Of a stretch of DNA of 28,639 bases, positions 1-7,620 are shown piece by piece; position 1 is the first letter of the stretch; each line of letters starts with the position of its first letter. The notes beneath the pieces are model-generated. The model was not told the DNA's origin, ran no database searches, and saw only the letters and a program-made list of their open reading frames with translations. The position numbers were made by a program, and so were the translations under genes. Source of the DNA: an uncultured Ruminococcus sp. (GTDB taxonomy: Bacteria; Bacillota; Clostridia; Lachnospirales; Lachnospiraceae); NCBI GenBank assembly GCA_900544395.1, contig UQVC01000031.1, positions 1 to 28,639 on the forward strand, written 5' to 3'.

Positions 1-1
1 C

Positions 2-742
2 ATCCAGTTCATATCCTTCTCCCAGTGTCGGCTGTGCAGAACCAAGACGGGATAACAAAATCAGCCCGGACAGCGCTGCCATACCACCGGAGATTGCATA
101 TGCAGCCAGTTTGGTGCGGTCAATATTCACACCTGCCAGCTTTGCCGCTTTTGCATTGCTTCCTGTTGCATAAATATGACGTCCGAATGTTGTTTTCTGC
201 AATACAAATAAAAAGATTACAAAAATCAGAATAAACAAAATGACCGGAATCGGAATATGATAAAAGTTTCCTTTTCCGATTACTTTTAGTGTAAAGCTGT
301 CCCCCAGATTGGAAATCGGTTTTCCATCCATATAGATCATCGTCAGTCCACGGAACACCGTCATGGTGATCAATGTTGCAATAAACGGCTGTAATCTTCC
401 CTTGGTTACAAGAAGTCCGCTGATGCATCCAAATCCAATTCCGATTACCAGCGCCAGGATCATTGCCAGTCCTACCGGCATTCCACCGGAAATAAATCCC
501 GCACACAGCGCCGTTGTCAGAGCAAGTACCGAACCTACCGAAAGGTCGATCCCGCCTGTCAGGATCACGCAGGTCATACCAAATGCGATGAATCCATTGA
601 TCGAAGACTGCCGAAGCAGTGACAAAAAGTTACCTGCCGTCCGAAATTCCGGACTGATCACCCCGATTACAACAATCAGTAATACAAGCGCGATCAGCGC
701 GCCCAGATCTTGTATATAATTTGCCGCTTTTTTCTTATTCAT
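2..742 (-). CDS. rbsC: Ribose ABC transporter permease RbsC, partial (C-terminus off window)
   Basis: This is the inner-membrane permease of the high-affinity ribose importer. The 247 codons present read as a very hydrophobic chain starting MNKKKAANYIQDLGALIALV. They include the conserved LLRQSSINGFIAFGMTCVIL and GGIDLSVGSVLAL stretches typical of the RbsC/BPD_transp_2 family. The family is about 320 residues long, so roughly the last 70-80 residues lie beyond the left edge. The ATG at 742-740 is preceded by CAGGAGG with good spacing and overlaps the rbsA stop by 8 bases, which suggests translational coupling. The periplasmic-type binding protein rbsB would be expected next, outside the window. 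Substrate assignment rests on the rbsRKDA context; the sequence alone only says sugar permease. Confidence 0.93.
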   Translation of the reverse strand, partial: MNKKKAANYIQDLGALIALVLLIVVIGVISPEFRTAGNFLSLLRQSSINGFIAFGMTCVILTGGIDLSVGSVLALTTALCAGFISGGMPVGLAMILALVIGIGFGCISGLLVTKGRLQPFIATLITMTVFRGLTMIYMDGKPISNLGDSFTLKVIGKGNFYHIPIPVILFILIFVIFLFVLQKTTFGRHIYATGSNAKAAKLAGVNIDRTKLAAYAISGGMAALSGLILLSRLGSAQPTLGEGYELD

Positions 743-2225
743 TGAGATTTCCTCCTGTCGCCAGAATCATAATATTTTCCTGATTTGCCTCTTCTTTGCT
801 CAAAAATCCTCTCACCAGACCCTCTCTGACTACCATCACCCGGTCAGACATTCCAAGCACTTCCGGAAGTTCCGAAGATACCATAATGATCGCCACTCCT
901 TTTGCCGCCAGATCATTAATGATGCTGTAGATTTCTTTCTTGGCTCCGATATCAACACCTCTGGTCGGTTCATCCAGGATCAGTACTTTCGGATTTGTAT
1001 ACATCCATTTCGCAAACACAACTTTCTGCTGATTTCCCCCGCTTAAATTGTTGCATTCATGCTGTGGACCAAAGCATCGGATGTGTAATTCTTCGATTCC
1101 CTGTTTTACCAGTTCTCGTTCTTTTTCTCTTCGGATCACTCCACATTTTGAGATACGTTTCAAATTTGCCAGAGAAATATTTTTCATAATGCTTTCTTCC
1201 AACATCAGTCCTTCTATTTTTCGATCTTCTGTAATAAAGCCGATTCCATGTTCCATTGCCTGTTTCGGCGTTTTGTTCTCAATCTGCTTTCCATTCAGGA
1301 AAATTTCCCCGGTCACATGCGGCATATTTCCGAAGATTGCCTGCATGATCTCTGTTCTTCCTGCTCCCATGAGCCCGGAAACACCTAATACTTCTCCTGC
1401 CCGCACATCAAACGAAACCTTTTCAAAAACTCCGGTACAGGTCAAGTTCTTCACTTCCAGAACCTTTTCTCCAATCTCCACGTTTCTTTCCGGATATCGC
1501 TCTCCGATTTCTCTTCCGATCATCATTTTGACGACATCGTTCATATCTGTCTCGGAAATTTTCTTTGTATCGATGTACGTTCCATCCCGCAGGATCGTGA
1601 TGCGGTCGCACAATTCAAAGATTTCTTCCATCCGGTGCGAAATATACACAATGGATACGCCTTTTTCCCGAAGCCCATTGGCCACTTCAAACAGTACCCT
1701 GGTCTCACTCTGCGTCAGCGCTGCCGTCGGTTCATCCATAATGATGACTTTGGCATCTGCCATCAGCGCCTTTGCAATTTCAATCATCTGCTGCTGTCCG
1801 ACAGAAAGTTCTTCCATCCGCTGTCCCGGGTCAATCTTCACTCCAAGACGCTCTAATATTTTTTTCACTTCCCGACGCATCGACTTTTTATCACAGATGC
1901 CGCACTTCTTTTTCAGTTCTTTCCCCAGAAACATATTTTCTTCTACAGTAAGATCAAACAATACATTGAGTTCCTGATGGATAAATACGATTCCTGCTTT
2001 TTCTGCTTCTCTGGCGTTTTTATAACAGACTTCTTTCCCGTCTACGATCACCTGTCCCGCATCTTTTGTGTAAACACCTGTCAGGATTTTCATCAGCGTA
2101 GATTTTCCTGCACCATTTTCTCCCATCAGTGCATGGATTTCTCCACTGCCGAGTACAAATCCTGCATTTTTCAATACGGCATTGTCTCCAAAAGACTTGT
2201 TGATCCCTCTCATTTCAATTTCCAT
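735..2225 (-). CDS. rbsA: Ribose import ATP-binding protein RbsA
   Basis: This is the double-ATPase subunit that powers ribose import with RbsC. The 496 residues match the usual length of about 500 and hold two ABC cassettes. The first has Walker A GENGAGKST near residue 36, signature LSVGQQQ and Walker B VIIMDEPTAAL. The second has a degenerate Walker A (GLMGAGRTE), signature LSGGNQQKVVFAKW and Walker B VLILDEPTRGVDIG. The divergent second P-loop and the GGNQQK signature are family hallmarks of sugar ATPases (RbsA/XylG/MglA), so they are not a defect. It lies 15 bases after rbsD with a GAGGAG site and overlaps rbsC by 8 bases. Specificity for ribose is inferred from the neighbouring pyranase and ribokinase. 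Confidence 0.96.
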   Translation of the reverse strand: MEIEMRGINKSFGDNAVLKNAGFVLGSGEIHALMGENGAGKSTLMKILTGVYTKDAGQVIVDGKEVCYKNAREAEKAGIVFIHQELNVLFDLTVEENMFLGKELKKKCGICDKKSMRREVKKILERLGVKIDPGQRMEELSVGQQQMIEIAKALMADAKVIIMDEPTAALTQSETRVLFEVANGLREKGVSIVYISHRMEEIFELCDRITILRDGTYIDTKKISETDMNDVVKMMIGREIGERYPERNVEIGEKVLEVKNLTCTGVFEKVSFDVRAGEVLGVSGLMGAGRTEIMQAIFGNMPHVTGEIFLNGKQIENKTPKQAMEHGIGFITEDRKIEGLMLEESIMKNISLANLKRISKCGVIRREKERELVKQGIEELHIRCFGPQHECNNLSGGNQQKVVFAKWMYTNPKVLILDEPTRGVDIGAKKEIYSIINDLAAKGVAIIMVSSELPEVLGMSDRVMVVREGLVRGFLSKEEANQENIMILATGGNLNE

Positions 2226-2240
2226 GAGCTGCTCTCCTCT

Positions 2241-2654
2241 CTAGAAAATACAACCTGACTGCAAGATAATATTTGCATAAGGCGTTGTCTCCCCGGTTCG
2301 GATGACTGCCTTACATGTTTTGGTCATTTGTTTCAGATCGCTGTGCAGCACAAATTCTACCTTCGGTTTGAAACCCGTTTCATTCTCGGCAAAAAATTGT
2401 TCGATTTCCTGTAATACCTCTGGATTCTGACTTTTGATCTCCTCTGCCAGCACGATCTTTTCTATCTTCATATCTGCGCCCACTTCTCTCAACACTTCCA
2501 TGAAAGAGGGCTGTCCAAATCTGACTGCCAGATCGATTCGTTCTGTCTCATCCGGAATCGGCAATCCGCAATCCCCGATGCAGATTGTATCCGTATGTCC
2601 CATATAAGATAAGACTCTTGAAATATCACTGTTTAAGATTCCCTGTCGTTTCAT
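2241..2654 (-). CDS. rbsD: D-ribose pyranase
   Basis: RbsD interconverts beta-pyranose and beta-furanose forms of ribose so that the furanose form reaches ribokinase. The 137 residues have the usual family length and the hallmark N-terminus: LNSDISRVLSYMGHTD with the catalytic His at residue 20, followed by DCGLPIP. It is a cytoplasmic enzyme and forms a ring oligomer in studied members. The start is set by GGAGGG just upstream, and the ATG overlaps the rbsK stop by four bases (ATGA). An exact copy of the RbsR operator core lies inside this gene at 2367-2383, where it is read as part of the codons for ETGFK (separate entry). Identification is secure. Confidence 0.96.
   Translation of the reverse strand: MKRQGILNSDISRVLSYMGHTDTICIGDCGLPIPDETERIDLAVRFGQPSFMEVLREVGADMKIEKIVLAEEIKSQNPEVLQEIEQFFAENETGFKPKVEFVLHSDLKQMTKTCKAVIRTGETTPYANIILQSGCIF
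2367..2383. promoter_or_regulatory. Intragenic copy of the RbsR operator inside rbsD
   Basis: The 17 bases TTTGAAACCCGTTTCAT here are identical to 4581-4597 in the rbsR promoter region, including the inverted repeat TGAAAC-CC-GTTTCA. The two copies lie about 2.2 kb apart. LacI-family repressors are known to loop DNA between a promoter operator and an internal auxiliary operator, so this may be a second RbsR site. The caveat is that the stretch also encodes TGFK, a string that recurs in RbsR itself with a related DNA sequence. Confidence 0.5.
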
Positions 2655-3553
2655 ACTCTTCCCTCCAGTTTTTTTAATTCTTTTTCCACTTCCTGTGCCG
2701 TCGGCATTCCACTTTGAGCTCCGAATTTTTCTGTAGATAAACTGGCTGCTACATTCGCATAACGAAGAGCTTCCTCCATTTCTTTTCCTTTTGCTCTCTG
2801 GATGGCAAATGCACCATTTAAAGTATCTCCGGCTCCTGTCGTGTCTGCTACGTTTGCTTTTCTTGCAGGAACCTTTAAGATCTCTCCATTTTTCAGACAG
2901 GTGACCACACCTCTGGAACCCTGTGTAATGATCAATTTTTCCGGATACTGCCTTAATAACGTTTCCACAGAATGTTCTTCCCCAAAGATCAAGGCTGCTT
3001 CATGTTCATTCGGTGTCACATATGTCACTTTTTCAATGACTTCCATCGGAACATTGGATGCCGGAGCAGGATTTAAAACTACCGGAATCTGATGTTCATC
3101 ACAAAAATCTACTATATAATATACGGTGTCCAGAGGAATCTCCTGCTGCAGTACCACCATATCAAATGTTTTCAATTCTTCTTTGATCTCATCAATATAG
3201 GTTCTGTCAACCTTTCCATTTGCTCCCGGAACCACAATGATGGTATTGTCATTTTCTCCCACTGTGATCATAGCAATCCCCGTCGGCACCCCCGATAAAA
3301 CCTTAATGTGTCTGGTTTCTACTCCGACCTCTTTAAAATTTTCTAAAAGCTGCGTGCCGTTTGCGTCATCTCCCACGCAGCCAAACATCTCTACTTTTGC
3401 TCCCAGCTTTGCCATGGCAACTGCCTGATTGGCTCCTTTTCCTCCCGGAATATAGTGAAGACTGTCTCCGCGCAATGTCTCCCCTTTTAATGGGATCCGC
3501 TCCGCTGTTACCGTCATATCCATGTTAATGCTTCCCACTACTGCCAGTTTCAT
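2651..3553 (-). CDS. rbsK: Ribokinase
   Basis: This cytoplasmic PfkB-family kinase phosphorylates ribose at O5 using ATP, the first committed step after uptake. The 300 residues match the family length. The first PfkB signature region GGKGANQAVAMAKLG is at residues 37-51. The C-terminal signature ADTTGAGDTLNGAFA contains the anion hole and the catalytic Asp at about residue 243. The substrate-side N-terminal motif GSINMDM is also typical of ribokinases. It overlaps rbsR and rbsD by four bases at each end, so the three are translationally coupled. An AAAGGAG site precedes the ATG. No anomaly is seen. Confidence 0.97.
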   Translation of the reverse strand: MKLAVVGSINMDMTVTAERIPLKGETLRGDSLHYIPGGKGANQAVAMAKLGAKVEMFGCVGDDANGTQLLENFKEVGVETRHIKVLSGVPTGIAMITVGENDNTIIVVPGANGKVDRTYIDEIKEELKTFDMVVLQQEIPLDTVYYIVDFCDEHQIPVVLNPAPASNVPMEVIEKVTYVTPNEHEAALIFGEEHSVETLLRQYPEKLIITQGSRGVVTCLKNGEILKVPARKANVADTTGAGDTLNGAFAIQRAKGKEMEEALRYANVAASLSTEKFGAQSGMPTAQEVEKELKKLEGRV

Positions 3554-4545
3554 TCCTGTTCTCCTTTCTTTTCCGTTGTCTGACGCCTGATCAATTCCAC
3601 ATCAAACACATTTTCTTTCTGATACGAACTCCCGTCTCCATGATGCATGATCATCTGTACTGCCAGCTTTCCCATCTCTTCAATCGGCTGTGAAATGGTG
3701 GTCAGCTCCGGGGTCATCCTTCTGCTAAATTCAATATTATCAAATCCCACCAGCTGTACATCATCCGGAACTCTCCGCCCATTCTGCATCAGTACTTTAT
3801 ATACTGCCATTGCTGCCATATCATTGCTTGCCAGGATCCCGTCTGTCTCAGGATATCTGCGGATCAACTCCTGTGCCGCTTTCAGCCCCGCATCATAATC
3901 GTAATCACAGTCAATCCAGACAGGCTTTCTTCCATGCTTTTTACAGACGTCTTCATAGGCCCGGTAGCGCTGCTGTCCGCTGGAAAATTTCATTGGTCCC
4001 CGCAGACATACGATATGCCGGCATCCACACTCAATCAGATGCTCCGCAGCAAGCATTCCGCCTTTATAATGATCTGCTTCAATAAATGCGATTTCCTTTC
4101 CTTCCGAAAGCTTACGGTCCATTCCCACAACCGGAAGACCACACTCTGTAAGCTTCTTTCCCGTCTTGTCGCTGTTTGTCATGATCACGATCCCGTCTGC
4201 CTGCATCTGAACCAACATCTGAATGTTCATCCGTTCTTTCCTGGGATTATCTGAGGAATTGCACAACAGCATCTTATATCCATTTTGAAATGCTTCTTCC
4301 TCTACCGCCTTAGCAATCTCACTGAAAAATGGATTTTCAATATTCGGAACGATCATACCTATAATTTTAGAAGACTTCTTAAACAGTGCCCTCGCCAGCT
4401 CATTCGGTTTGAAACCTGTTGCTTCTATCGCGTCAAGAACTCTTTGCTTCTTTTCTTCCTCTACATTTGCTGTTCCATTCATGACTCTTGATACAGTCGC
4501 AGGAGAAACACCTGCGATCCTTGCAACTTCTCTGATACTTGCCAT
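3550..4545 (-). CDS. rbsR: LacI-family ribose operon repressor
   Basis: This DNA-binding repressor is the first gene of the rbs operon. The N-terminal LacI helix-turn-helix reads IREVARIAGVSPATVSRVMNG, followed by the hinge segment GFKPNELARAL and a periplasmic-binding-protein-like ligand domain that ends near the C-terminus. I place the start at ATG 4545, giving 331 residues. The upstream in-frame GTG at 4557 sits directly against the GGGA of the only ribosome binding site, whereas the ATG is 11 bases from GGGAG and gives the usual LacI N-terminus (MASIREVA). It probably binds the TGAAAC-CC-GTTTCA palindrome just upstream and is released by ribose or a phosphorylated derivative. The gene order matches the Bacillus rbsRKDACB operon. 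Confidence 0.93.
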   Translation of the reverse strand: MASIREVARIAGVSPATVSRVMNGTANVEEEKKQRVLDAIEATGFKPNELARALFKKSSKIIGMIVPNIENPFFSEIAKAVEEEAFQNGYKMLLCNSSDNPRKERMNIQMLVQMQADGIVIMTNSDKTGKKLTECGLPVVGMDRKLSEGKEIAFIEADHYKGGMLAAEHLIECGCRHIVCLRGPMKFSSGQQRYRAYEDVCKKHGRKPVWIDCDYDYDAGLKAAQELIRRYPETDGILASNDMAAMAVYKVLMQNGRRVPDDVQLVGFDNIEFSRRMTPELTTISQPIEEMGKLAVQMIMHHGDGSSYQKENVFDVELIRRQTTEKKGEQE

Positions 4546-4570
4546 CTTTTCTGCCACTCCCTTTTGCTGC

Positions 4571-4598
4571 TATGAAACAATTTGAAACCCGTTTCATA
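4571..4598. promoter_or_regulatory. RbsR operator cluster (three half-sites)
   Basis: On the plus strand there are three half-sites at 10-base steps: TATGAAAC (4571-4578), TTTGAAAC (4581-4588) and GTTTCATA (4591-4598). The second and third form the palindrome TGAAAC-CC-GTTTCA, and the first and third form a wider inverted repeat. The cluster lies immediately downstream of the predicted rbsR start site, a position where a LacI-family repressor would block elongation. Autorepression by RbsR is the natural reading. Confidence 0.75.
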
Positions 4599-4608
4599 TC
4601 TTGGCTTT

Positions 4609-4638
4609 ATTATAAGCACAGGCCTTCATTTCTGTCAA
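4609..4638 (-). promoter_or_regulatory. rbs operon promoter
   Basis: On the minus strand a perfect -35 TTGACA (4638-4633) and a perfect -10 TATAAT (4614-4609) are separated by 18 bases. Transcription would start around 4602, just before the operator. This is a strong housekeeping-sigma promoter that would need tight repression. Confidence 0.8.
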
Positions 4639-4758
4639 TTCTGTTTCTGTACTTTCGTGGTATTGTACAGTTTTCTTCTGACTTTCCTCGTCTATCTCCT
4701 GAATTTTCCGTCCTTTTTTATGCAAATTTCCAATTTTATTTTTTCTTCCCTTTGATAC

Positions 4759-4787
4759 TTGACTATTTTAGTCCATTATTATAATAT
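4759..4787 (+). promoter_or_regulatory. rrf2 promoter with overlapping palindromic operator
   Basis: The -35 hexamer TTGACT (4759-4764) is followed by TATAAT (4780-4785, 15-base spacer) or TAATAT (4782-4787, 17-base spacer). The inverted repeat GACTA-TTT-TAGTC at 4761-4773 overlaps the -35 element, an ideal place for repression. Its 12-base core recurs before cooS. Autoregulation by the Rrf2 protein is inferred. Confidence 0.65.
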
Positions 4788-4813
4788 GAGACAAAACGTC
4801 AAGGAGGTCAGAT

Positions 4814-5212
4814 ATGTTATTTACAAAAGAATGTGATTATGCAATCCGCATCATGCGGGCATTATCTTCCGGAGAACTCATCAGCGTCTCCAGAATCTGC
4901 GAGATGGAGCATCTGCCCTCTGCCATGACTTACAAGATTACCAGAAAGCTGGAAAAATCTGGATTTTTAAAAAGCTGCCGGGGCACCAACGGCGGATATG
5001 CACTCAACAGACAGCTTGCAGAGATTTCTCTTTATGATATCTGCGCTGCCATCGATCCGGATATTCTTCTTTTAGAATGTATGAAGAACTCGTATCACTG
5101 TTCCCGGAACAATCCGAAGCACCCTTGTCTGGTACATCACGAGTTCTGCAGACTGCAGGGTATCCTGGTGCAGGAAATGAAACAGAAATCTCTGGCAGAA
5201 TTATTTCAGTAA
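4814..5212 (+). CDS. Rrf2-family transcriptional regulator (probable Fe-S sensor)
   Basis: This is a 132-residue winged-helix regulator of the Rrf2 family (IscR/NsrR/CymR relatives). The N-terminus MLFTKECDYAIRIMRAL, the recognition helix region and the wing GFLKSCRGTNGGYAL (about residues 50-64) are family hallmarks. The C-terminal half has cysteines at about residues 89, 96, 105 and 112. The first three resemble the three-Cys cluster-binding arrangement of Fe-S Rrf2 proteins, so it probably senses redox state, NO, oxygen or Fe-S status. The start follows AAGGAGG with good spacing. It is the first gene of a plus-strand unit with cooS, and a shared palindrome before both genes points to it as their regulator. 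The true ligand cannot be read from sequence. Confidence 0.9.
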   Translation: MLFTKECDYAIRIMRALSSGELISVSRICEMEHLPSAMTYKITRKLEKSGFLKSCRGTNGGYALNRQLAEISLYDICAAIDPDILLLECMKNSYHCSRNNPKHPCLVHHEFCRLQGILVQEMKQKSLAELFQ

Positions 5213-5232
5213 TTATTTTTACTCTGAATCTT

Positions 5233-5245
5233 TACTATTTTAGTC
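5233..5245. promoter_or_regulatory. Second copy of the Rrf2-type operator, upstream of cooS
   Basis: TACTATTTTAGTC here shares its last 12 bases with the palindrome at 4761-4773 in the rrf2 promoter. In both copies it is preceded by CTT, so CTTKACTATTTTAGTC agrees at 15 of 16 positions. It lies 20 bases after the rrf2 stop and 28 bases before the cooS start. No convincing -10 box could be placed for a separate cooS promoter, so it may act as a roadblock or regulate an unrecognised promoter. Confidence 0.6.
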
Positions 5246-5272
5246 TTGTTTATTGAAGGAGGATTTTACAAA

Positions 5273-7156
5273 ATGAATCAATGTTATGGATGTAATACTT
5301 GCAAAAGCGCAGATAAACCATTGGAAGGATTTATCCGCTCACTTCCAGTGGAGACTTCCCACCACCGCGTAGAAGGTCAAAGTACAAAGTGTGGATTTGG
5401 ACTGCAGGGAGTCTGTTGCCGTCTCTGTTCCAATGGCCCTTGCCGCATCACCCCAAATGCACCAAGGGGAATCTGCGGAGCCGATGCTGATACCATCGTA
5501 ACCCGCAATTTCTTACGGGCTGTTGCTTCCGGAAGCGGATGCTATATCCATATCGTTGAAAATACCGCTCTCAACCTGAAAAAGACAGCTCAGATCAAAG
5601 GGGAATTAAAAGGTCTGGAATCCTTAAACCATCTGGCAGAACTTTTCGGCATTGAAGAGGAAGATATTTACGCAAAGGCCGAAAAAGTAGCAGATGCAGT
5701 CCTTGCCGACCTGTATAAGCCTGAATATGTTTCTGCAGAACTGATTGAAAAGATTGCTTATGCTCCGCGTATCAAACGCTGGAAAGAACTGGGGATCATG
5801 CCGGGCGGCGCGAAAGCAGAAGTATTCAAAGGAGTGGTAAAATGTTCCACAAACCTGAACTCTGATCCGGTAGATATGCTTACAGACTGTCTGAAGCTTG
5901 GAATTTCCACCGGAGTTTATGGACTGACACTGACCAATCTGCTCAATGATGTTCTCCTTGGACAGCCAGAACTTCGTCTTGCGCCTGTCGGACTTCGTGT
6001 CATTGATCCAGATTACATCAACATCATGATCACCGGTCATCAGCACACCATTTTCGTGGATCTTCAAGAACGTCTGATTTCCGAAGAAGCGAAAAAGAAA
6101 GCACAGGCTGCAGGAGCAAAAGGATTCAAACTGGTAGGATGTACCTGTGTCGGACAGGATCTGCAGCTGAGAGGGGCGCACTACACAGAGGTCTTTGATG
6201 GCCATGCAGGAAATAACTATACCAGTGAAGCCATTCTCGCAACCGGAGCCATTGATGCTGTACTTTCTGAATTCAACTGTACACTTCCGGGAATTGAACC
6301 GATCTGTGAAGAACTGAAGATCAAACAAATCTGTCTGGATGACGTTGCCAAAAAAGCCAATGCCGAGCTGATGCCGTTTGAATTTGAAAACAGAGAAGAA
6401 CAAAGCAATCTTATCATTGACAAGATCATTGAAGCTTATCAGGAGCGCCGTGGAACGGTTCCGCTGCATCTCATGGAAGAACACGGAAATGACCACACAT
6501 TAACCGGAGTCAGCGAGGGATCTTTAAAATCCTTCCTGGGCGGAAAGTGGACACCGCTGATCGAACTGCTGGCATCCGGAGAGATCAAAGGTCTTGCCGG
6601 TGTGGTGGGATGCTCCAACCTGACTGCAGGCGGACATGATGTCTTAAGCGTGGAACTGACAAAAGAACTGATTTCTCGAGACATCCTCGTCCTCACTGCC
6701 GGATGTTCTTCAGGCGGAATCGAAAACTGCGGACTCATGACTCCGGAAGCTGCCAAATATGCCGGTCCAAAGCTGCGCGCTGTCTGTGAAAAACTGAACA
6801 TTCCGCCGGTTTTGAATTTTGGTCCTTGTCTTGCGATCGGCCGTCTGGAAATCGTTGCAACAGAAATCGCCGCAGAGCTTGGCGTAGATCTTCCACAGCT
6901 TCCACTGGTACTTTCTGCCGCACAGTGGCTGGAAGAGCAGGCACTGGCTGACGGATGCTTCGGACTTGCACTGGGACTTCCGCTGCACCTTGGACTTCCT
7001 CCGTTCGTAACAGGAAGCAAAACTGCAGTCAAAGTACTCACAGAAGATATGAAAGAACTGACCGGAGGACAGGTCATCATCAACGGAGATGCGAAAGAAT
7101 CTGCTGATATCCTGGAGCAGATTATTCTGGAAAAACGCCAGGGCTTACATATATAG
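5273..7156 (+). CDS. cooS: CooS-type carbon monoxide dehydrogenase catalytic subunit, divergent
   Basis: This protein (627 residues) belongs to the anaerobic CODH/hybrid-cluster superfamily. The start is ATG 5273, preceded by AAGGAGG; an in-frame ATG nine codons upstream lacks a site. Compared from memory with Carboxydothermus CODH-II, the D-cluster (C40, C48), B-cluster (C49, C52, C57, C68) and C-cluster ligands (H256, C292, C336, C447, C478, C519) all appear present. The active-site lysine (Lys563 in CODH-II) aligns with Gln556 in WLEEQALADG, and the proton-transfer His93/His96 align with Tyr91/Ile94 in SGSGCYIHI. An extra N-terminal CxxCxxC (C4, C7, C10) precedes the usual start. No acetyl-CoA synthase, hydrogenase or CooC/CooJ gene is beside it. 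The fold is secure; CO oxidation as its real activity is uncertain, and a hybrid-cluster-like reductase role is possible. Confidence 0.88.
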   Translation: MNQCYGCNTCKSADKPLEGFIRSLPVETSHHRVEGQSTKCGFGLQGVCCRLCSNGPCRITPNAPRGICGADADTIVTRNFLRAVASGSGCYIHIVENTALNLKKTAQIKGELKGLESLNHLAELFGIEEEDIYAKAEKVADAVLADLYKPEYVSAELIEKIAYAPRIKRWKELGIMPGGAKAEVFKGVVKCSTNLNSDPVDMLTDCLKLGISTGVYGLTLTNLLNDVLLGQPELRLAPVGLRVIDPDYINIMITGHQHTIFVDLQERLISEEAKKKAQAAGAKGFKLVGCTCVGQDLQLRGAHYTEVFDGHAGNNYTSEAILATGAIDAVLSEFNCTLPGIEPICEELKIKQICLDDVAKKANAELMPFEFENREEQSNLIIDKIIEAYQERRGTVPLHLMEEHGNDHTLTGVSEGSLKSFLGGKWTPLIELLASGEIKGLAGVVGCSNLTAGGHDVLSVELTKELISRDILVLTAGCSSGGIENCGLMTPEAAKYAGPKLRAVCEKLNIPPVLNFGPCLAIGRLEIVATEIAAELGVDLPQLPLVLSAAQWLEEQALADGCFGLALGLPLHLGLPPFVTGSKTAVKVLTEDMKELTGGQVIINGDAKESADILEQIILEKRQGLHI

Positions 7157-7167
7157 GAGGTGCCGCT

Positions 7168-7620
7168 ATGAGACGAATTATGATCGATGCCTCAAAGTGC
7201 GATGGATGCAAAAACTGCACCATCGCCTGTATGCAGGCGCACCGGGAAACACCGGGAACTGTTTATGATCTGGATCTGACGGACATCCGCAATGAATCCA
7301 GAAACCACATCGAAAAGCTGCCGGACGGAACCTATCGCCCGATTTTTTGCAGACACTGCGATCAGCCGGAATGCGTGATGTCCTGTATGAGCGGTGCTCT
7401 GACAAAGGATCCGAAAACGGGACTCGTATCTTATGATGAAACAAAATGTGGCTCCTGTTTTATGTGCGTTATGAATTGCCCGTTCGGCGTCCTCAAAGCA
7501 GATACTGCCACCCGTACCAAAGTCGTAAAGTGCGACTTCTGCCTGCAGGACGGTGCAGAACCAAACTGCGTAAAAGCCTGTCCAAAACAGGCAATCTATG
7601 TTGAGGAGGTGTCATTATGA
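7168..7620 (+). CDS. cooF: CooF-like 4x[4Fe-4S] electron-transfer protein
   Basis: This 150-residue cytoplasmic ferredoxin-like protein has 16 cysteines arranged for four [4Fe-4S] clusters: C11/14/17/21, C61/64/69/73, C94/97/100/104 and C122/125/134/138. The layout matches CooF and the small electron-transfer subunits of the HycB/DmsB class. It most likely carries electrons between CooS and the flavoprotein encoded next. The ATG follows GGAGG 11 bases after the cooS stop, and its own stop overlaps the next start by four bases, so the three are an operon. No hydrogenase subunit is nearby, unlike the Rhodospirillum coo system. Confidence 0.9.
   Translation: MRRIMIDASKCDGCKNCTIACMQAHRETPGTVYDLDLTDIRNESRNHIEKLPDGTYRPIFCRHCDQPECVMSCMSGALTKDPKTGLVSYDETKCGSCFMCVMNCPFGVLKADTATRTKVVKCDFCLQDGAEPNCVKACPKQAIYVEEVSL

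Noticed and set aside
1048..1977. Long plus-strand open frame opposite rbsA (309 codons)
   Set aside because: It is antisense to two intact ATPase cassettes with all motifs; its Ser/Phe/Ile-rich translation is typical of a shadow frame.
4408..4422. A third RbsR operator-like string (TTTGAAACCTGTTGC) inside rbsR
   Set aside because: Only one half-site is kept and the sequence encodes the conserved LacI hinge motif TGFKPN, so coding constraint explains it.
5246..5272. Upstream in-frame ATG for cooS adding nine residues
   Set aside because: It has no ribosome binding site, while ATG 5273 follows AAGGAGG; the extra residues read through the ribosome binding site itself.
5624..6496. Long minus-strand open frame opposite cooS (290 codons)
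   Set aside because: It is the antisense shadow of a clearly conserved CooS gene; it lacks a ribosome binding site and resembles no family.
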